A stretch of 64,000 nt of DNA from Acidisphaera sp. L21. Lineage in GTDB: Bacteria > Pseudomonadota > Alphaproteobacteria > Acetobacterales > Acetobacteraceae. The DNA is taken from assembly GCF_009765685.1 (NCBI RefSeq), contig NZ_LMUY01000008.1, forward strand, positions 1-64,000. The letters are read 5' to 3'. Numbering within the stretch: position 1 is the first letter of the stretch; every line of letters starts with the position of its first letter. The notes under the pieces are model-generated. The model saw only the letters and a list, made by a program, of their open reading frames with translations, searched no databases and had not been told where the DNA came from. Below, in pieces: positions 45,533 through 53,695 of this stretch. The translations under genes were made by a program, and so were the position numbers.

Positions 45533-47328
45533 TGGTCGCGTTGTTCGCTCTGCCCGCGCTTGTCGGGGTGGTTGTCGTGCTCGGCCTGCTGGCGGTGGCG
45601 GCGCCGTTGTTACCCCAACGAGGCATCCCGCCGGCAACGGCAGGGCTGAGCCTTCTGGCGTTGCTGCTGGCATTGGCGCTGGTCGCCGCGGGTGGCCAAT
45701 CGCAATTGCTGGCCGGCTCGCTGGCGATCGATCCGCTGGGCGCGGTCTTCCTGCTGCCCCCGGCAGTGGCCGGTCTGGCGGTCGCCGGTGGCCTGCTGGG
45801 CCGTGCAGCCCCCGCGGCGTTGCCGGGTTTCGTTGCCGCGTCGTTGCTGGTGGTGCTTGCGGGCGATGCGCGGTTTGCCGTGCTCGGCGTGGCGCTGTTC
45901 GCGACGGCGTCGTCTGATTGGGTGGTTCGCCCGGCCGCGCTCGCCGGCATCTTCTTGCTGGCCGCGGCATTCGCCACGCTGTCATTGGGCGGCGGGCAAA
46001 GTTTTGCCGCCATGCGGGCTGTCCCGCCCGATGGCTGGCGCGCCACACTTGTCCTGGCGCTGACGTTGTTAGGGGTGGCGCCGTTGGTTGGATGGGCACC
46101 CTGGCACCGGCCGTTCCTGGCGTTGGACGCAACCGGCCTGCCGCTCCCCGTGCTCAGCCCGGCCATTGGGCTGTATCTGTGCGTGCGCGTGCTGGCCGAC
46201 CTGTGCGGCCCGGCGACACCGGGCTGGTGGGGTCTTCCGCTGTTGCTGCTGGGCGCCGGGTCTGCAGGCGCCGGACTGATCGCAGCCCTTCGCGCCCCCA
46301 CATTCGGCGGTATTCTGGCCGGCCTGTCGGTGCAGCATGGTGGTTGGATGCTCTCGGGCCTTGGCGTGGCGGCGATCGCGCGCGGGGCGGATCTGTTGCC
46401 CCTGGCCACCCTGGCCCTGGGCGGCACGTTGCTGCACGCCTTGAACTATACCGCCTTCGCCAGCCTCGCCTCGCTCTCGACGGGGGCGGCGGCGATCGGC
46501 GCTGGCAGTCAGACGCTGGACCGCCTCGGTGGCTTGGCCGGACGGATGCCGGTGGTTGCGATCGGAATGCTGGTCGCGGGGCTGAGCCTGGCGTTTCTGC
46601 CGGGCAGCGCCGGGTTCGCCAGCGGGTGGATGCTGCTGCAGGCCCTGTTCGCCGCGCCGAGGGCCGGCGGACTGGCCCTGCAACTCGTGGTGGCCGCGGT
46701 GGTGGCGGCGATGGCCTTGTCCGCCGGGTTCGCGGCGATCGCCGTCATCCGGCTGGGCGGGGTGGCGTTTCTGGGCAGGCCCCGATCCCCCCGCGCCGCC
46801 GCGGCGGAGGATGCGAGCCTGGCGCAACGCGCCGGCATCATCGGGATGGCGGTGCTGTGCGGCTTGTTGGGGCTATTTCCTGGCGTGGCGTTGCGGCTGT
46901 GCGGCATGGCGCAGCATTGGGTGACGTCGGCTGGGCTGGACGGGCAGGGCGACTGGACCGGGATCCGAACCCAGATCGACTCACCGGGCTACGGGCCGCT
47001 GGGCATCGTCATCATGGTCGGCATCGTGCTGGCCGTAATCGCGATGCTGTCCCGCACCGGTCGCCTGCCGGCGGCACAGCCCGTGCCGATCTGGGAAGAC
47101 GGTTTCACCGCCCCGCCGCCCTGGATGCCGTTCGGTGACCCGGCGACGCAACTCACCCCAGCCACGCTGACGGCGACGCTGCCCACAAGGCCGCTGCGAC
47201 TGCCGTCCATGCCGCGCGTGCGGTTGGAGGTGACGTGGCCGAGCGTCACGTTGCGCCATGCCCCCGTGGTGGTTCTGATCCTGGCGGTGCTGCTGCTGTT
47301 GCTGGTCGCGGGTTTCGGCCCGGTATGA
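45532..47328 (+). CDS. HyfB/HycC-like antiporter subunit of a complex-I-related membrane complex
   Basis: A 598-residue protein with about fourteen membrane helices of the NuoL/M/N-like antiporter family, related to HyfB and HycC. The end of the family motif is recognisable (LDRLGGLAGRMPVVA, FLPGSAGFASGWML). Several charged residues that carry protons in relatives seem absent: where the TM7 Lys sits I read Ala211 (ALDATG...AIGLYLCVRV); LFKSL-like becomes YTAFASL (306-312); and the conserved Glu in TM5 is not seen. The start shares a base with the AKR stop (TAATG). Confidence 0.85.
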   Translation: MVALFALPALVGVVVVLGLLAVAAPLLPQRGIPPATAGLSLLALLLALALVAAGGQSQLLAGSLAIDPLGAVFLLPPAVAGLAVAGGLLGRAAPAALPGFVAASLLVVLAGDARFAVLGVALFATASSDWVVRPAALAGIFLLAAAFATLSLGGGQSFAAMRAVPPDGWRATLVLALTLLGVAPLVGWAPWHRPFLALDATGLPLPVLSPAIGLYLCVRVLADLCGPATPGWWGLPLLLLGAGSAGAGLIAALRAPTFGGILAGLSVQHGGWMLSGLGVAAIARGADLLPLATLALGGTLLHALNYTAFASLASLSTGAAAIGAGSQTLDRLGGLAGRMPVVAIGMLVAGLSLAFLPGSAGFASGWMLLQALFAAPRAGGLALQLVVAAVVAAMALSAGFAAIAVIRLGGVAFLGRPRSPRAAAAEDASLAQRAGIIGMAVLCGLLGLFPGVALRLCGMAQHWVTSAGLDGQGDWTGIRTQIDSPGYGPLGIVIMVGIVLAVIAMLSRTGRLPAAQPVPIWEDGFTAPPPWMPFGDPATQLTPATLTATLPTRPLRLPSMPRVRLEVTWPSVTLRHAPVVVLILAVLLLLLVAGFGPV

Positions 47329-48233
47329 GCTTGGCCGGTATCCTGGCCCTGTTGGTGCACGCCGTGCTCATGGCGGGAATGGCCGTGCTCCTCGCCGGGG
47401 TGCTGCCGTGGGCGCAGGCCCGGCTGGCCGGGCGTGTGGGCCCGCCGGTGCTGCAACCGCTGCAGGATTGGCGACGGCTGATGCGCAAGCAGCCCGTGGT
47501 GTCCGAAGGCGCCTCCGCCCTGTTGCCCGCCGCGCCGACCATCCAGTTTGCGATGGTCGCCGCGGCCGCGCTGCTGGTGCCGAGCTTCGCCCTGGGCATG
47601 GCCACGGCGCCGATGAGCGATCTGCTGGTGATCGCCGGCTTGCTGGGCCTGGCTCGTTTCATCATGGCACTGGCTGCGATCGATGCCGGCACCGCACCCG
47701 CCGGGTTGGCGGCCATCCGTAGCATTCGCCTGGCGGCGTTGGCCGAGCCGGCCTTGCTGCTGGTGATCTTCACCATCGCCTTGCTCACCAGCACGACGAA
47801 TTTGGACGCCGCCGTCTTGTCGTTCCGCGAAGCCATCGTACCCGGCGTGCCGTTGCTGCTGGCGATCGCCGGCCTCGCCAGCGTCGTCGTCGCGGTGGAG
47901 GCGGAGGGTGACGCCGCGCTCACCGAATTCTCCGGCTGGCATGCGGCCGCGGCGGAGGCGGCGGTGGCGCTGCGGCGGGTGGTGTGGCTGTCGCTGACGG
48001 CGGCGCTGCTGCTCCCGGGTGGGTTGGCGTTGCCCGGCGGCGGGCTGGTGGAATGGACGGTCGGCCTGGTCGCTTGGGTGCTGAAACTGGGCGTGCTCGG
48101 CCTTGCCTGCGCGCTGGTTGGGCCCAGCCTGCGTCGCGCCGGGCAGGCGGCAGTGGGGCCGTTGATGGGGGCGGCGGTGCTGTTGGGCCTGCTGGCCGTG
48201 CTATTCCTTTTCGCCGCCCAGGGGCTGACATGA
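47325..48233 (+). CDS. HyfC/HycD-like (NuoH-type) membrane subunit
   Basis: A 302-residue protein with about eight membrane helices, related to NuoH, HyfC and HycD, which links the peripheral arm to the membrane. LMRKQPVVSEGASALLPAAP, LRLAALAEP-like LAALAEPALLLVIFTIAL and ALTEFSGWHAAAAEA show that the conserved acidic residues of this subunit are kept. The ATG overlaps the HyfB-like stop (ATGA). Confidence 0.85.
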   Translation: MSLAGILALLVHAVLMAGMAVLLAGVLPWAQARLAGRVGPPVLQPLQDWRRLMRKQPVVSEGASALLPAAPTIQFAMVAAAALLVPSFALGMATAPMSDLLVIAGLLGLARFIMALAAIDAGTAPAGLAAIRSIRLAALAEPALLLVIFTIALLTSTTNLDAAVLSFREAIVPGVPLLLAIAGLASVVVAVEAEGDAALTEFSGWHAAAAEAAVALRRVVWLSLTAALLLPGGLALPGGGLVEWTVGLVAWVLKLGVLGLACALVGPSLRRAGQAAVGPLMGAAVLLGLLAVLFLFAAQGLT

Positions 48234-48751
48234 TCGAGCTGACGCGGCTGCTGGGGCTGGGCGCCTTGCTGCTGTCCTTCGCCCTGCTGGTGGTGCGGCG
48301 TCCGCAACCCTTCGTCTATTGCGGCCAATCCGGCGCGGTTGCGCTGGCGGCGCTGTGCCAGGCTTGGCTGCAGTCGGATTGGCAGCCGATCGCGGTAGCC
48401 GTCGTGTTGGTGGCACAGGCGATGGTGGTGTGGATGTATCGCCCCGCCTTTCACGGCCGGGTCGCATTCCCGGTGGTGACGGTCGTGGCCGCCTTGCTGC
48501 TGGTGGTGCTGGCCACGGCGAGTGCGCCGTCCGAAGGGATGGGCGTGCCGTTGGCGATCGTGTTGTTGGGCCTGCTGGCCGCCGCGTTCATGCCCGGGCC
48601 ATACGGGGTGCTGTCGTTGCTGAACGGTGTGGTGCTGGCGATGGTGACGACGCCGGAGTTGCCGCTGCGCCCGTTCATGGCGCTGGCGCTGGCGGTGTTG
48701 GGTTGCCTGGTGGCATCCGACGGGGTTCTGCCTGCTTGGGTGCGCCGATGA
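48230..48751 (+). CDS. HyfE-like small membrane subunit
   Basis: A 173-residue protein of about five membrane helices, matching the HyfE/NuoK-like subunit in order and size. FALLVVRRPQPFVYCGQSGAV is near the start. The few charged residues are mostly at loop ends. The ATG overlaps the HyfC-like stop. Confidence 0.75.
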   Translation: MIELTRLLGLGALLLSFALLVVRRPQPFVYCGQSGAVALAALCQAWLQSDWQPIAVAVVLVAQAMVVWMYRPAFHGRVAFPVVTVVAALLLVVLATASAPSEGMGVPLAIVLLGLLAAAFMPGPYGVLSLLNGVVLAMVTTPELPLRPFMALALAVLGCLVASDGVLPAWVRR

Positions 48752-50001
48752 TTGCGCTCGTCTGCATTCTGCTACCGCTTCTTGCCGCGGCCGGGCTGTC
48801 CTTCGTGCCGGCGAGTGCATGGGCCTCGTTTGGCTGTGCATTGCTGGTGCTGGTTTTGGTATGCAGCCTGCCCTGGACCGCGGACAGCTTTGGCGGCTGG
48901 CTTTTGCCCGATCCGCTGGCGGTCCAGATCGCCAGTCTCACCGCCTTCGCCTGGGTTATGGCGAGCGCGCAGTCTCTGACGCTGTCCGCCCTGTTTGGCC
49001 GCTCCGCCGGCACGCCGGGTCGCGCGGACCATGCCGGGCTGTTGGCCGCGTTGGTCGGCCTGATGAACCTGGCATCGTTCTCGAATGGTGCCGGGCTGGC
49101 GGCGATCGCAGCGGGGGCGGCCGGCCTGGTCGCGGTGCTGGCGCAGCGGCAAGAAACGCCCGCGCCAATGCTCGCAGTGGCGGCGACGGGAATGGGGCTC
49201 GCCCTGTTTGGCACGGTGGTGCTGTATGCGGGCGCCGTTCCCGCACTGGGCCGCGGTTGGCCCGCGCTGAGCTGGAGCGTGCTGCCGACGGCGGGCGGCA
49301 AATCCAACATCATGGCCATCGATGCCGGCTTCGTGCTGCTGCTGCTGGGAACGGGCATTTCATGCTGTCTCGTGCCAGTGAGCGCTGCCATCCGTGGCGC
49401 GGCGCTACCGGCGGGGTTGGCGATGCTGCTGGGGCCGCTCGGCGGCATCTGGCTGGCGACGGCGTTGCGGCTGCGCGGGGTGCTGGGTGGCAATGTCCGG
49501 GCGATGGCGCCGGGCCCGGTTCTGCTCGGGCTGGGCCTTGCCGGTCTGGTTCTGGCGCTGATCTGCCTAGGACGCCGGCCGGCCATATTGTCACCTTTGC
49601 TGATAGCGCTGCTCGCCGCGGTGCTCGTCGCGTTCGGCGCCGGTGCCCCGGCGGCGACGGGGAGCGGTTTGCTCCATCTGACGCTCGGTTGCCTGGCGCT
49701 GACGGCGGCAGCCAACGGGTCCCGTCTGGGACTGGCGTCGCTGGCGGGGTTGCCTCCGCTGGGCATCTTCGGCAGTGGGTTGACCCTACTGACGGCGGCG
49801 GCCCTGCGGGCTGGATGGGTGGCGGGATTGCTTGGCCTCGGCCTGTTCGGTGTGGCCGCGCTGGCGTTGCGCGGCCTGCCCGCCGAGCCGGCCGGCAACC
49901 GCCTCGCCTGGGTTGGCATCGGCCTGGCGTTGATCGGGGCATGGGCGATGCCGTCAGCCCTGACGAACCTGATCGAGACCATCGCGGTGACGATGCAATG
50001 A
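48748..50001 (+). CDS. HyfF-like antiporter subunit, degenerate
   Basis: A 417-residue, highly hydrophobic protein with about twelve membrane helices. By position it is the HyfF-like subunit, a second NuoN-like antiporter. It is short for the family and even the usual PxxHxWLPxAH-type motif is not recognisable; I see only AIRGAALPAGLAMLLGPLGG in that place. It may no longer move protons. The ATG overlaps the HyfE-like stop. Confidence 0.7.
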   Translation: MIALVCILLPLLAAAGLSFVPASAWASFGCALLVLVLVCSLPWTADSFGGWLLPDPLAVQIASLTAFAWVMASAQSLTLSALFGRSAGTPGRADHAGLLAALVGLMNLASFSNGAGLAAIAAGAAGLVAVLAQRQETPAPMLAVAATGMGLALFGTVVLYAGAVPALGRGWPALSWSVLPTAGGKSNIMAIDAGFVLLLLGTGISCCLVPVSAAIRGAALPAGLAMLLGPLGGIWLATALRLRGVLGGNVRAMAPGPVLLGLGLAGLVLALICLGRRPAILSPLLIALLAAVLVAFGAGAPAATGSGLLHLTLGCLALTAAANGSRLGLASLAGLPPLGIFGSGLTLLTAAALRAGWVAGLLGLGLFGVAALALRGLPAEPAGNRLAWVGIGLALIGAWAMPSALTNLIETIAVTMQ

Positions 50002-51446
50002 GCAGCGCCGACATCATCCGCAGCGCGCCGGTGGCCGCGTGCCGCCCGTGGCCGCGCTACATGGTGCCTACCGACCAGTGGTTGATGCTGGCGCCGGAGG
50101 ATGTGTCGCTGCACGCCTTCTGGGCCGACACCGCCGCGGTCTACGCGCTGTTCACCAGCGGCGCCGGGCAGATCCTGCTGGCATCCACCGCGGTGCGCGA
50201 TGGCGACTATCCGGCACTCTCCCCCCGCTTTGCTTCCGCCATCCTGCCGGAGCGGATGGTCCAGGATCTGTGGGGCCATCGCGCCATGGGTGGCGTGGAT
50301 CCTCGCCCGTGGCTGGACCATGGCCGTTGGAGCGTGACCCATCCGCTGGCCCCGCGCCACGGCCCGGCGACGGGCGCCACCGAATACGCGTTTCGAGCCA
50401 TCGAGGATCTGATGCAGATCCCGGTCGGCCCGGTGCTGGGCCACCCGGCCGAACCCGTGCATTTCCGGATCCACGCGGCTGGCGAGGTGGCGGCCAGTGT
50501 CGAGGCGCGATTGGGCTATGCGCATAAGGGCACGCTGCTGCTGATGCGCGGCAAATCACCCCGCACCGCCGCCCGCTTCGCCGCCCGCCTGTCCGCCGAC
50601 GCGACCGTGGCGCATAGCGTGGCCTTCGCCCGGGCGGCCGAGGCGGCGATGGATATTGAGCCACCGCCCCGCGCCGTCATGCTGCGCGGCGTGATGGCAG
50701 AGGCGGAGCGGATTGCCACCCACCTCGGCGACCTCGTCGCGGCGTGTGGCGAATTACCGCATCTGTGCGGCCGGTTGGGCTGGCACCGGGAGCAGGTGTT
50801 GCGTTCGGCGCAGGTCGCGTTCGGGCATCGCATGATGATGGATTGCGTGGTGCCCGGCGGCCTGGCGGGCGACATTTTGCCCGAAGGTGCGACGGCCCTG
50901 CGCATGGTGGCGGATGGGTTGGCGGCTGAACTGCCCAACCTCGTTCAGGGGTTGGGCACGCTGGGGGCGGGCATCGGCATCGTTCCGCCCGCGAGCCTGG
51001 AGGCTTTGGTGCCGGTCGGGCTCGTTGCCCGTGCCGCCGGATGCAGCGTGGATGCGCGACAGAACCCTGGCTATCCGCCCTATCCCGCCGCCACGCCGCC
51101 AACCCTGCCGGGCGCCGACGCCGCCGCCCGTCTGCGGCTGCGGCTGCATGAAATCACCATCAGCCTCGACTTGCTGCGAGACTGGCTGGGGTCGCTGCCG
51201 ACCGGGCCCGTCAGCCAGACCCTGCCCAATACCGGCGGCGAGGGTATCGCGGTGGCGGAAAGCCCGCGCGGTGCAGTGTGGCACTGGTTGCGCCTGGATG
51301 GCGGGCTGATCGCAAGCGCCTTTGCCGCCGACCCGAGCTGGCGCCTGTGGCCGATGCAGGAAGCGGCCTCCGCCGGCGCCCTGCTGGCCGACCTGACGCT
51401 GATCGACCGTTCCTTCGCCTGTGCCCGGTCCGGAGTGGATCTATGA
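49998..51446 (+). CDS. HyfG-like large subunit (NuoC-NuoD fusion) without Ni-Fe ligands
   Basis: A 482-residue protein. Residues 1-120 resemble the NuoC part (YPALSPRFASAILPERMVQDLWG); the rest is the NuoD/hydrogenase large-subunit fold (RLGYAHKGT, AERIATHLGDL, AFGHRMMMDCVVPGG). In [NiFe] hydrogenases the Ni-Fe centre is held by RxCGxC and DPCxxC. Here the first reads RLSADATVAHS (197-207), so Ser and Ala replace the cysteines; the second reads RSFACARSGVDL at the end. It is therefore not expected to be a hydrogenase. ATG overlaps the HyfF-like stop. Confidence 0.85.
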   Translation: MSSADIIRSAPVAACRPWPRYMVPTDQWLMLAPEDVSLHAFWADTAAVYALFTSGAGQILLASTAVRDGDYPALSPRFASAILPERMVQDLWGHRAMGGVDPRPWLDHGRWSVTHPLAPRHGPATGATEYAFRAIEDLMQIPVGPVLGHPAEPVHFRIHAAGEVAASVEARLGYAHKGTLLLMRGKSPRTAARFAARLSADATVAHSVAFARAAEAAMDIEPPPRAVMLRGVMAEAERIATHLGDLVAACGELPHLCGRLGWHREQVLRSAQVAFGHRMMMDCVVPGGLAGDILPEGATALRMVADGLAAELPNLVQGLGTLGAGIGIVPPASLEALVPVGLVARAAGCSVDARQNPGYPPYPAATPPTLPGADAAARLRLRLHEITISLDLLRDWLGSLPTGPVSQTLPNTGGEGIAVAESPRGAVWHWLRLDGGLIASAFAADPSWRLWPMQEAASAGALLADLTLIDRSFACARSGVDL

Positions 51447-51961
51447 AGCCCGTTGCCGAGACCATGCCCGACCCCGCGGCCGAGGGTGTTGCCGCCCTGT
51501 CCGCCCGGCTGGACGCTGCGGCGCAAACCCGGCTGGGCCGCAGCCTGGCGCTATTTCACGTTCCCACAGGCGGGTGCGGCGGGTGCGAGCGGGAATTGGT
51601 GGCGCTGGAGGGCGTGGTCTACGATCTGGAACGCTTCGGCCTGCGTTTCGTCACCTCGCCCCGGCGTGCGGACGTGCTGCTGGCGACGGGGCCGCTGACG
51701 GCCAATCTGCAGGAAGCGCTGGCCCAGTCCTATGCAGCCATGGCGGAGCCGAAATGGGTCGTGGCGATCGGCGATTGCGCGGTCGATGGCGGCGTGTTCA
51801 AGGGCAGCTACGCCGTGCATGGCGGTGTCGGCGTGGCCGTGCCGGTGGATCTGCTGGTCCGGGGCTGCCCGCCACCGCCCATGGAAATCCTCTCCGGCCT
51901 GCTAAGCCTGTTGGCCGCAAATGGCCCGCGCCAGGTGCGGCCGCGCCGGCGGCTAGAGTAG
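51443..51961 (+). CDS. HyfI-like (NuoB-type) Fe-S subunit
   Basis: A 172-residue NuoB/HyfI-like subunit with all four cysteines for the proximal [4Fe-4S] cluster: GGCGGCE (45 and 48), IGDCAVDGG (112) and VRGCPPPPMEIL (142). It has the N2-type pattern, so electrons can probably still reach this cluster. It ends the run of overlapping genes; its last 9 bases overlap the convergent DUF1489 gene. Confidence 0.87.
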   Translation: MKPVAETMPDPAAEGVAALSARLDAAAQTRLGRSLALFHVPTGGCGGCERELVALEGVVYDLERFGLRFVTSPRRADVLLATGPLTANLQEALAQSYAAMAEPKWVVAIGDCAVDGGVFKGSYAVHGGVGVAVPVDLLVRGCPPPPMEILSGLLSLLAANGPRQVRPRRRLE

Positions 51962-52366
51962 GCACAATTCCCGCAGCCTTTGCGCCAGGGCGTGCGGCAT
52001 GTCCGCTTCGGCCGACCCGGCGACGAGGTCTTCCGGCGCGTCCTCTCCCCGCAAATAGCGCCAGCCCTGAAACGCCTTGACCGGCCGGCCCATCACGGCA
52101 ATGACCGCCGGGTCCAACCCGATCGCGGCGCAGGCCGTGCCGTCCGCGCGGGTCGAGGGCGTGATGGCGGTGATGCGCTGCCGGACGAGCATGGCCCGGT
52201 CGATCACCCAGTAGAGCGAACCGCCTGCCAGCAATTCGTCGGCCCGGCGTGGCAGATGCCGGGTGAGGTGTTGGACGGGCATTCCGCTGGCGGCGCGTTG
52301 TGCCTGGTAGGCGCGGAGTTCGGCGGGGTCGCGAATACCGACGGCGAGTTTCATCAGATGGAGCAT
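51953..52366 (-). CDS. DUF1489-family protein
   Basis: A 137-residue alphaproteobacterial protein of unknown function. It shows LMKLAVGIRDPAELRAYQA, PVQHLTRHLPRRADELLAGG, SLYWVIDRAMLVRQRI and AFQGWRYLRGEDAPEDL, the DUF1489 pattern. I chose the ATG giving MLHLMKLAVG, where the family begins; the frame is open 17 codons further. The last 9 bases overlap the HyfI-like gene end-to-end. Confidence 0.9.
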   Translation of the reverse strand: MLHLMKLAVGIRDPAELRAYQAQRAASGMPVQHLTRHLPRRADELLAGGSLYWVIDRAMLVRQRITAITPSTRADGTACAAIGLDPAVIAVMGRPVKAFQGWRYLRGEDAPEDLVAGSAEADMPHALAQRLRELCLL

Positions 52367-52490
52367 TGCCGGCACAGATGGCGGCGGATGCGGCTTCGGG
52401 CAAGCGTTCATGGCCATTGACTTAAATCCCGTTCACGGCGATGTCCGGCCTAGGCGCAGGGCTGCTCTGCGCAATTCAGGGGGATTGTCG

Positions 52491-53522
52491 ATGAAGGCTT
52501 TCAAGGCAGTCGGCGCGATTGCGCTGGCGGCAGGACTGGTGGCTGGCGCTGCCGGCGCACAGGCCCAGGGCACGGGTTCAGCAACGATCGACGCGATCAA
52601 GGCGCGTGGTTTGCTGGTGTGCGGCGTGTCCACGGGCGTGGCCGGGTTCTCGCTGGCCGACAGCCAGGGCGTGATCAAAGGCATCGACGCCGATGGCTGC
52701 CGCACCGTGGCCGCCGCCATCCTGGGTGACGCGACGAAGGTCCGCTTCGTGCCCACCACCACGATCAACCGTTTCACTGCCCTGCAGTCGGGCGAGATCG
52801 ACGTCCTGATCCGCGAGACGACGTGGACACTGGGCCGCGAAGCCAGCCTGGGCCTCGAATTCGCCGGCGTGAACTATTACGACGGCACCGGCTTCCTGGT
52901 GAAGACGGCTGCCAACGTGAAATCCGCCAAGGACCTGGACGGCGCCACCGTCTGCGTGCAGCCCGGCACCAGCACCGAACTCGCGATCAGCGACTACTTC
53001 CGCAACAACAAGCTGAAGTTCACCCCAGTCAACATCCAGGACCAGAACGAGATCCAGGGCGCGTTCCTGTCCGGCCGTTGCGACGCCTACTCGACCGATA
53101 GCTCGGCGCTGGCCGGGTTCCGGTTCCAGCAGGGCGCCAAAGCGACCGACCTGGTGCTGCTGCCCGAGATCATCAGCAAGGAGCCGCTGGGCCCGATGGT
53201 CCGCAAGGGTGACGACAAGTTCTTCGACGTGGTGAAGTGGACGCAGTACGCGACACTGACCGCCGAAGAAGACGGCGTGACCAGCAAGAACATCGACACC
53301 TTCGCCAGCACCACCAACCCCGAGATCCGCCGGCTGATGGGCCTTGAGGGCGACATGGGCAAGGCGCTCGGGATCGACAACAAGTGGGCCTACAACGCGA
53401 TCAAGCAGGTCGGCAATTTCGGCGAGATCTGGGATCGCAACATCACCGTGATGGGCGTTCCGCGCGGGATCAACAATCTGTGGAACAAGGGCGGCCTACA
53501 GTACGCCCCGCCGATCCGCTGA
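52491..53522 (+). CDS. aapJ: General L-amino acid ABC transporter, substrate-binding protein
   Basis: A 343-residue periplasmic binding protein with a signal peptide (AAGLVAGAAGAQAQG). GLLVCGVSTGVAGFSLADSQG at the start of the mature part, RFVPTTTINRFTALQSGEIDVL and SGRCDAYSTDSSALAG fit AapJ, a broad amino-acid binder. A GGGGGA-type ribosome site precedes the ATG. It heads aapJQMP. Confidence 0.95.
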   Translation: MKAFKAVGAIALAAGLVAGAAGAQAQGTGSATIDAIKARGLLVCGVSTGVAGFSLADSQGVIKGIDADGCRTVAAAILGDATKVRFVPTTTINRFTALQSGEIDVLIRETTWTLGREASLGLEFAGVNYYDGTGFLVKTAANVKSAKDLDGATVCVQPGTSTELAISDYFRNNKLKFTPVNIQDQNEIQGAFLSGRCDAYSTDSSALAGFRFQQGAKATDLVLLPEIISKEPLGPMVRKGDDKFFDVVKWTQYATLTAEEDGVTSKNIDTFASTTNPEIRRLMGLEGDMGKALGIDNKWAYNAIKQVGNFGEIWDRNITVMGVPRGINNLWNKGGLQYAPPIR

Positions 53523-53564
53523 GCCTATAATCGCTCAATAACTGGGCAGGTTGCCCAGCGGAAG

Positions 53565-53594
53565 CGCCGTCCCTGTCTCGGGGGCGGCGTTTTC
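53565..53594 (+). terminator. Terminator-like hairpin between aapJ and aapQ
   Basis: CGCCGTCCC (53565-53573) pairs with GGGGCGGCG (53581-53589), one G-T, followed by TTTTCGTTT. A second small stem CTGGGCA/TGCCCAG lies just before it at 53542-53558. It may lower expression of the permease genes relative to the abundant binding protein. Confidence 0.75.
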
Positions 53595-53695
53595 GTTTGC
53601 GGGGGGATGCAAGCGACGTTGCAGCGTGCAATGCTGCCGAAGTATGACAGCCATGCGCAGTCGGATAACTGCAACGTTCAGGGAATAAGACTGTC

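Noticed and set aside
47246-48841. Minus-strand open frame across the HyfC/HyfE-like genes
   Set aside because: Antisense shadow; the plus-strand genes have overlapping starts and membrane helices consistent with their families.
45532-51961. Functional [NiFe] hydrogenase-4 / formate hydrogenlyase
   Set aside because: The Ni-Fe ligands, ferredoxin subunits, formate dehydrogenase and maturation genes are not present, so I call it a hydrogenase-related complex instead.
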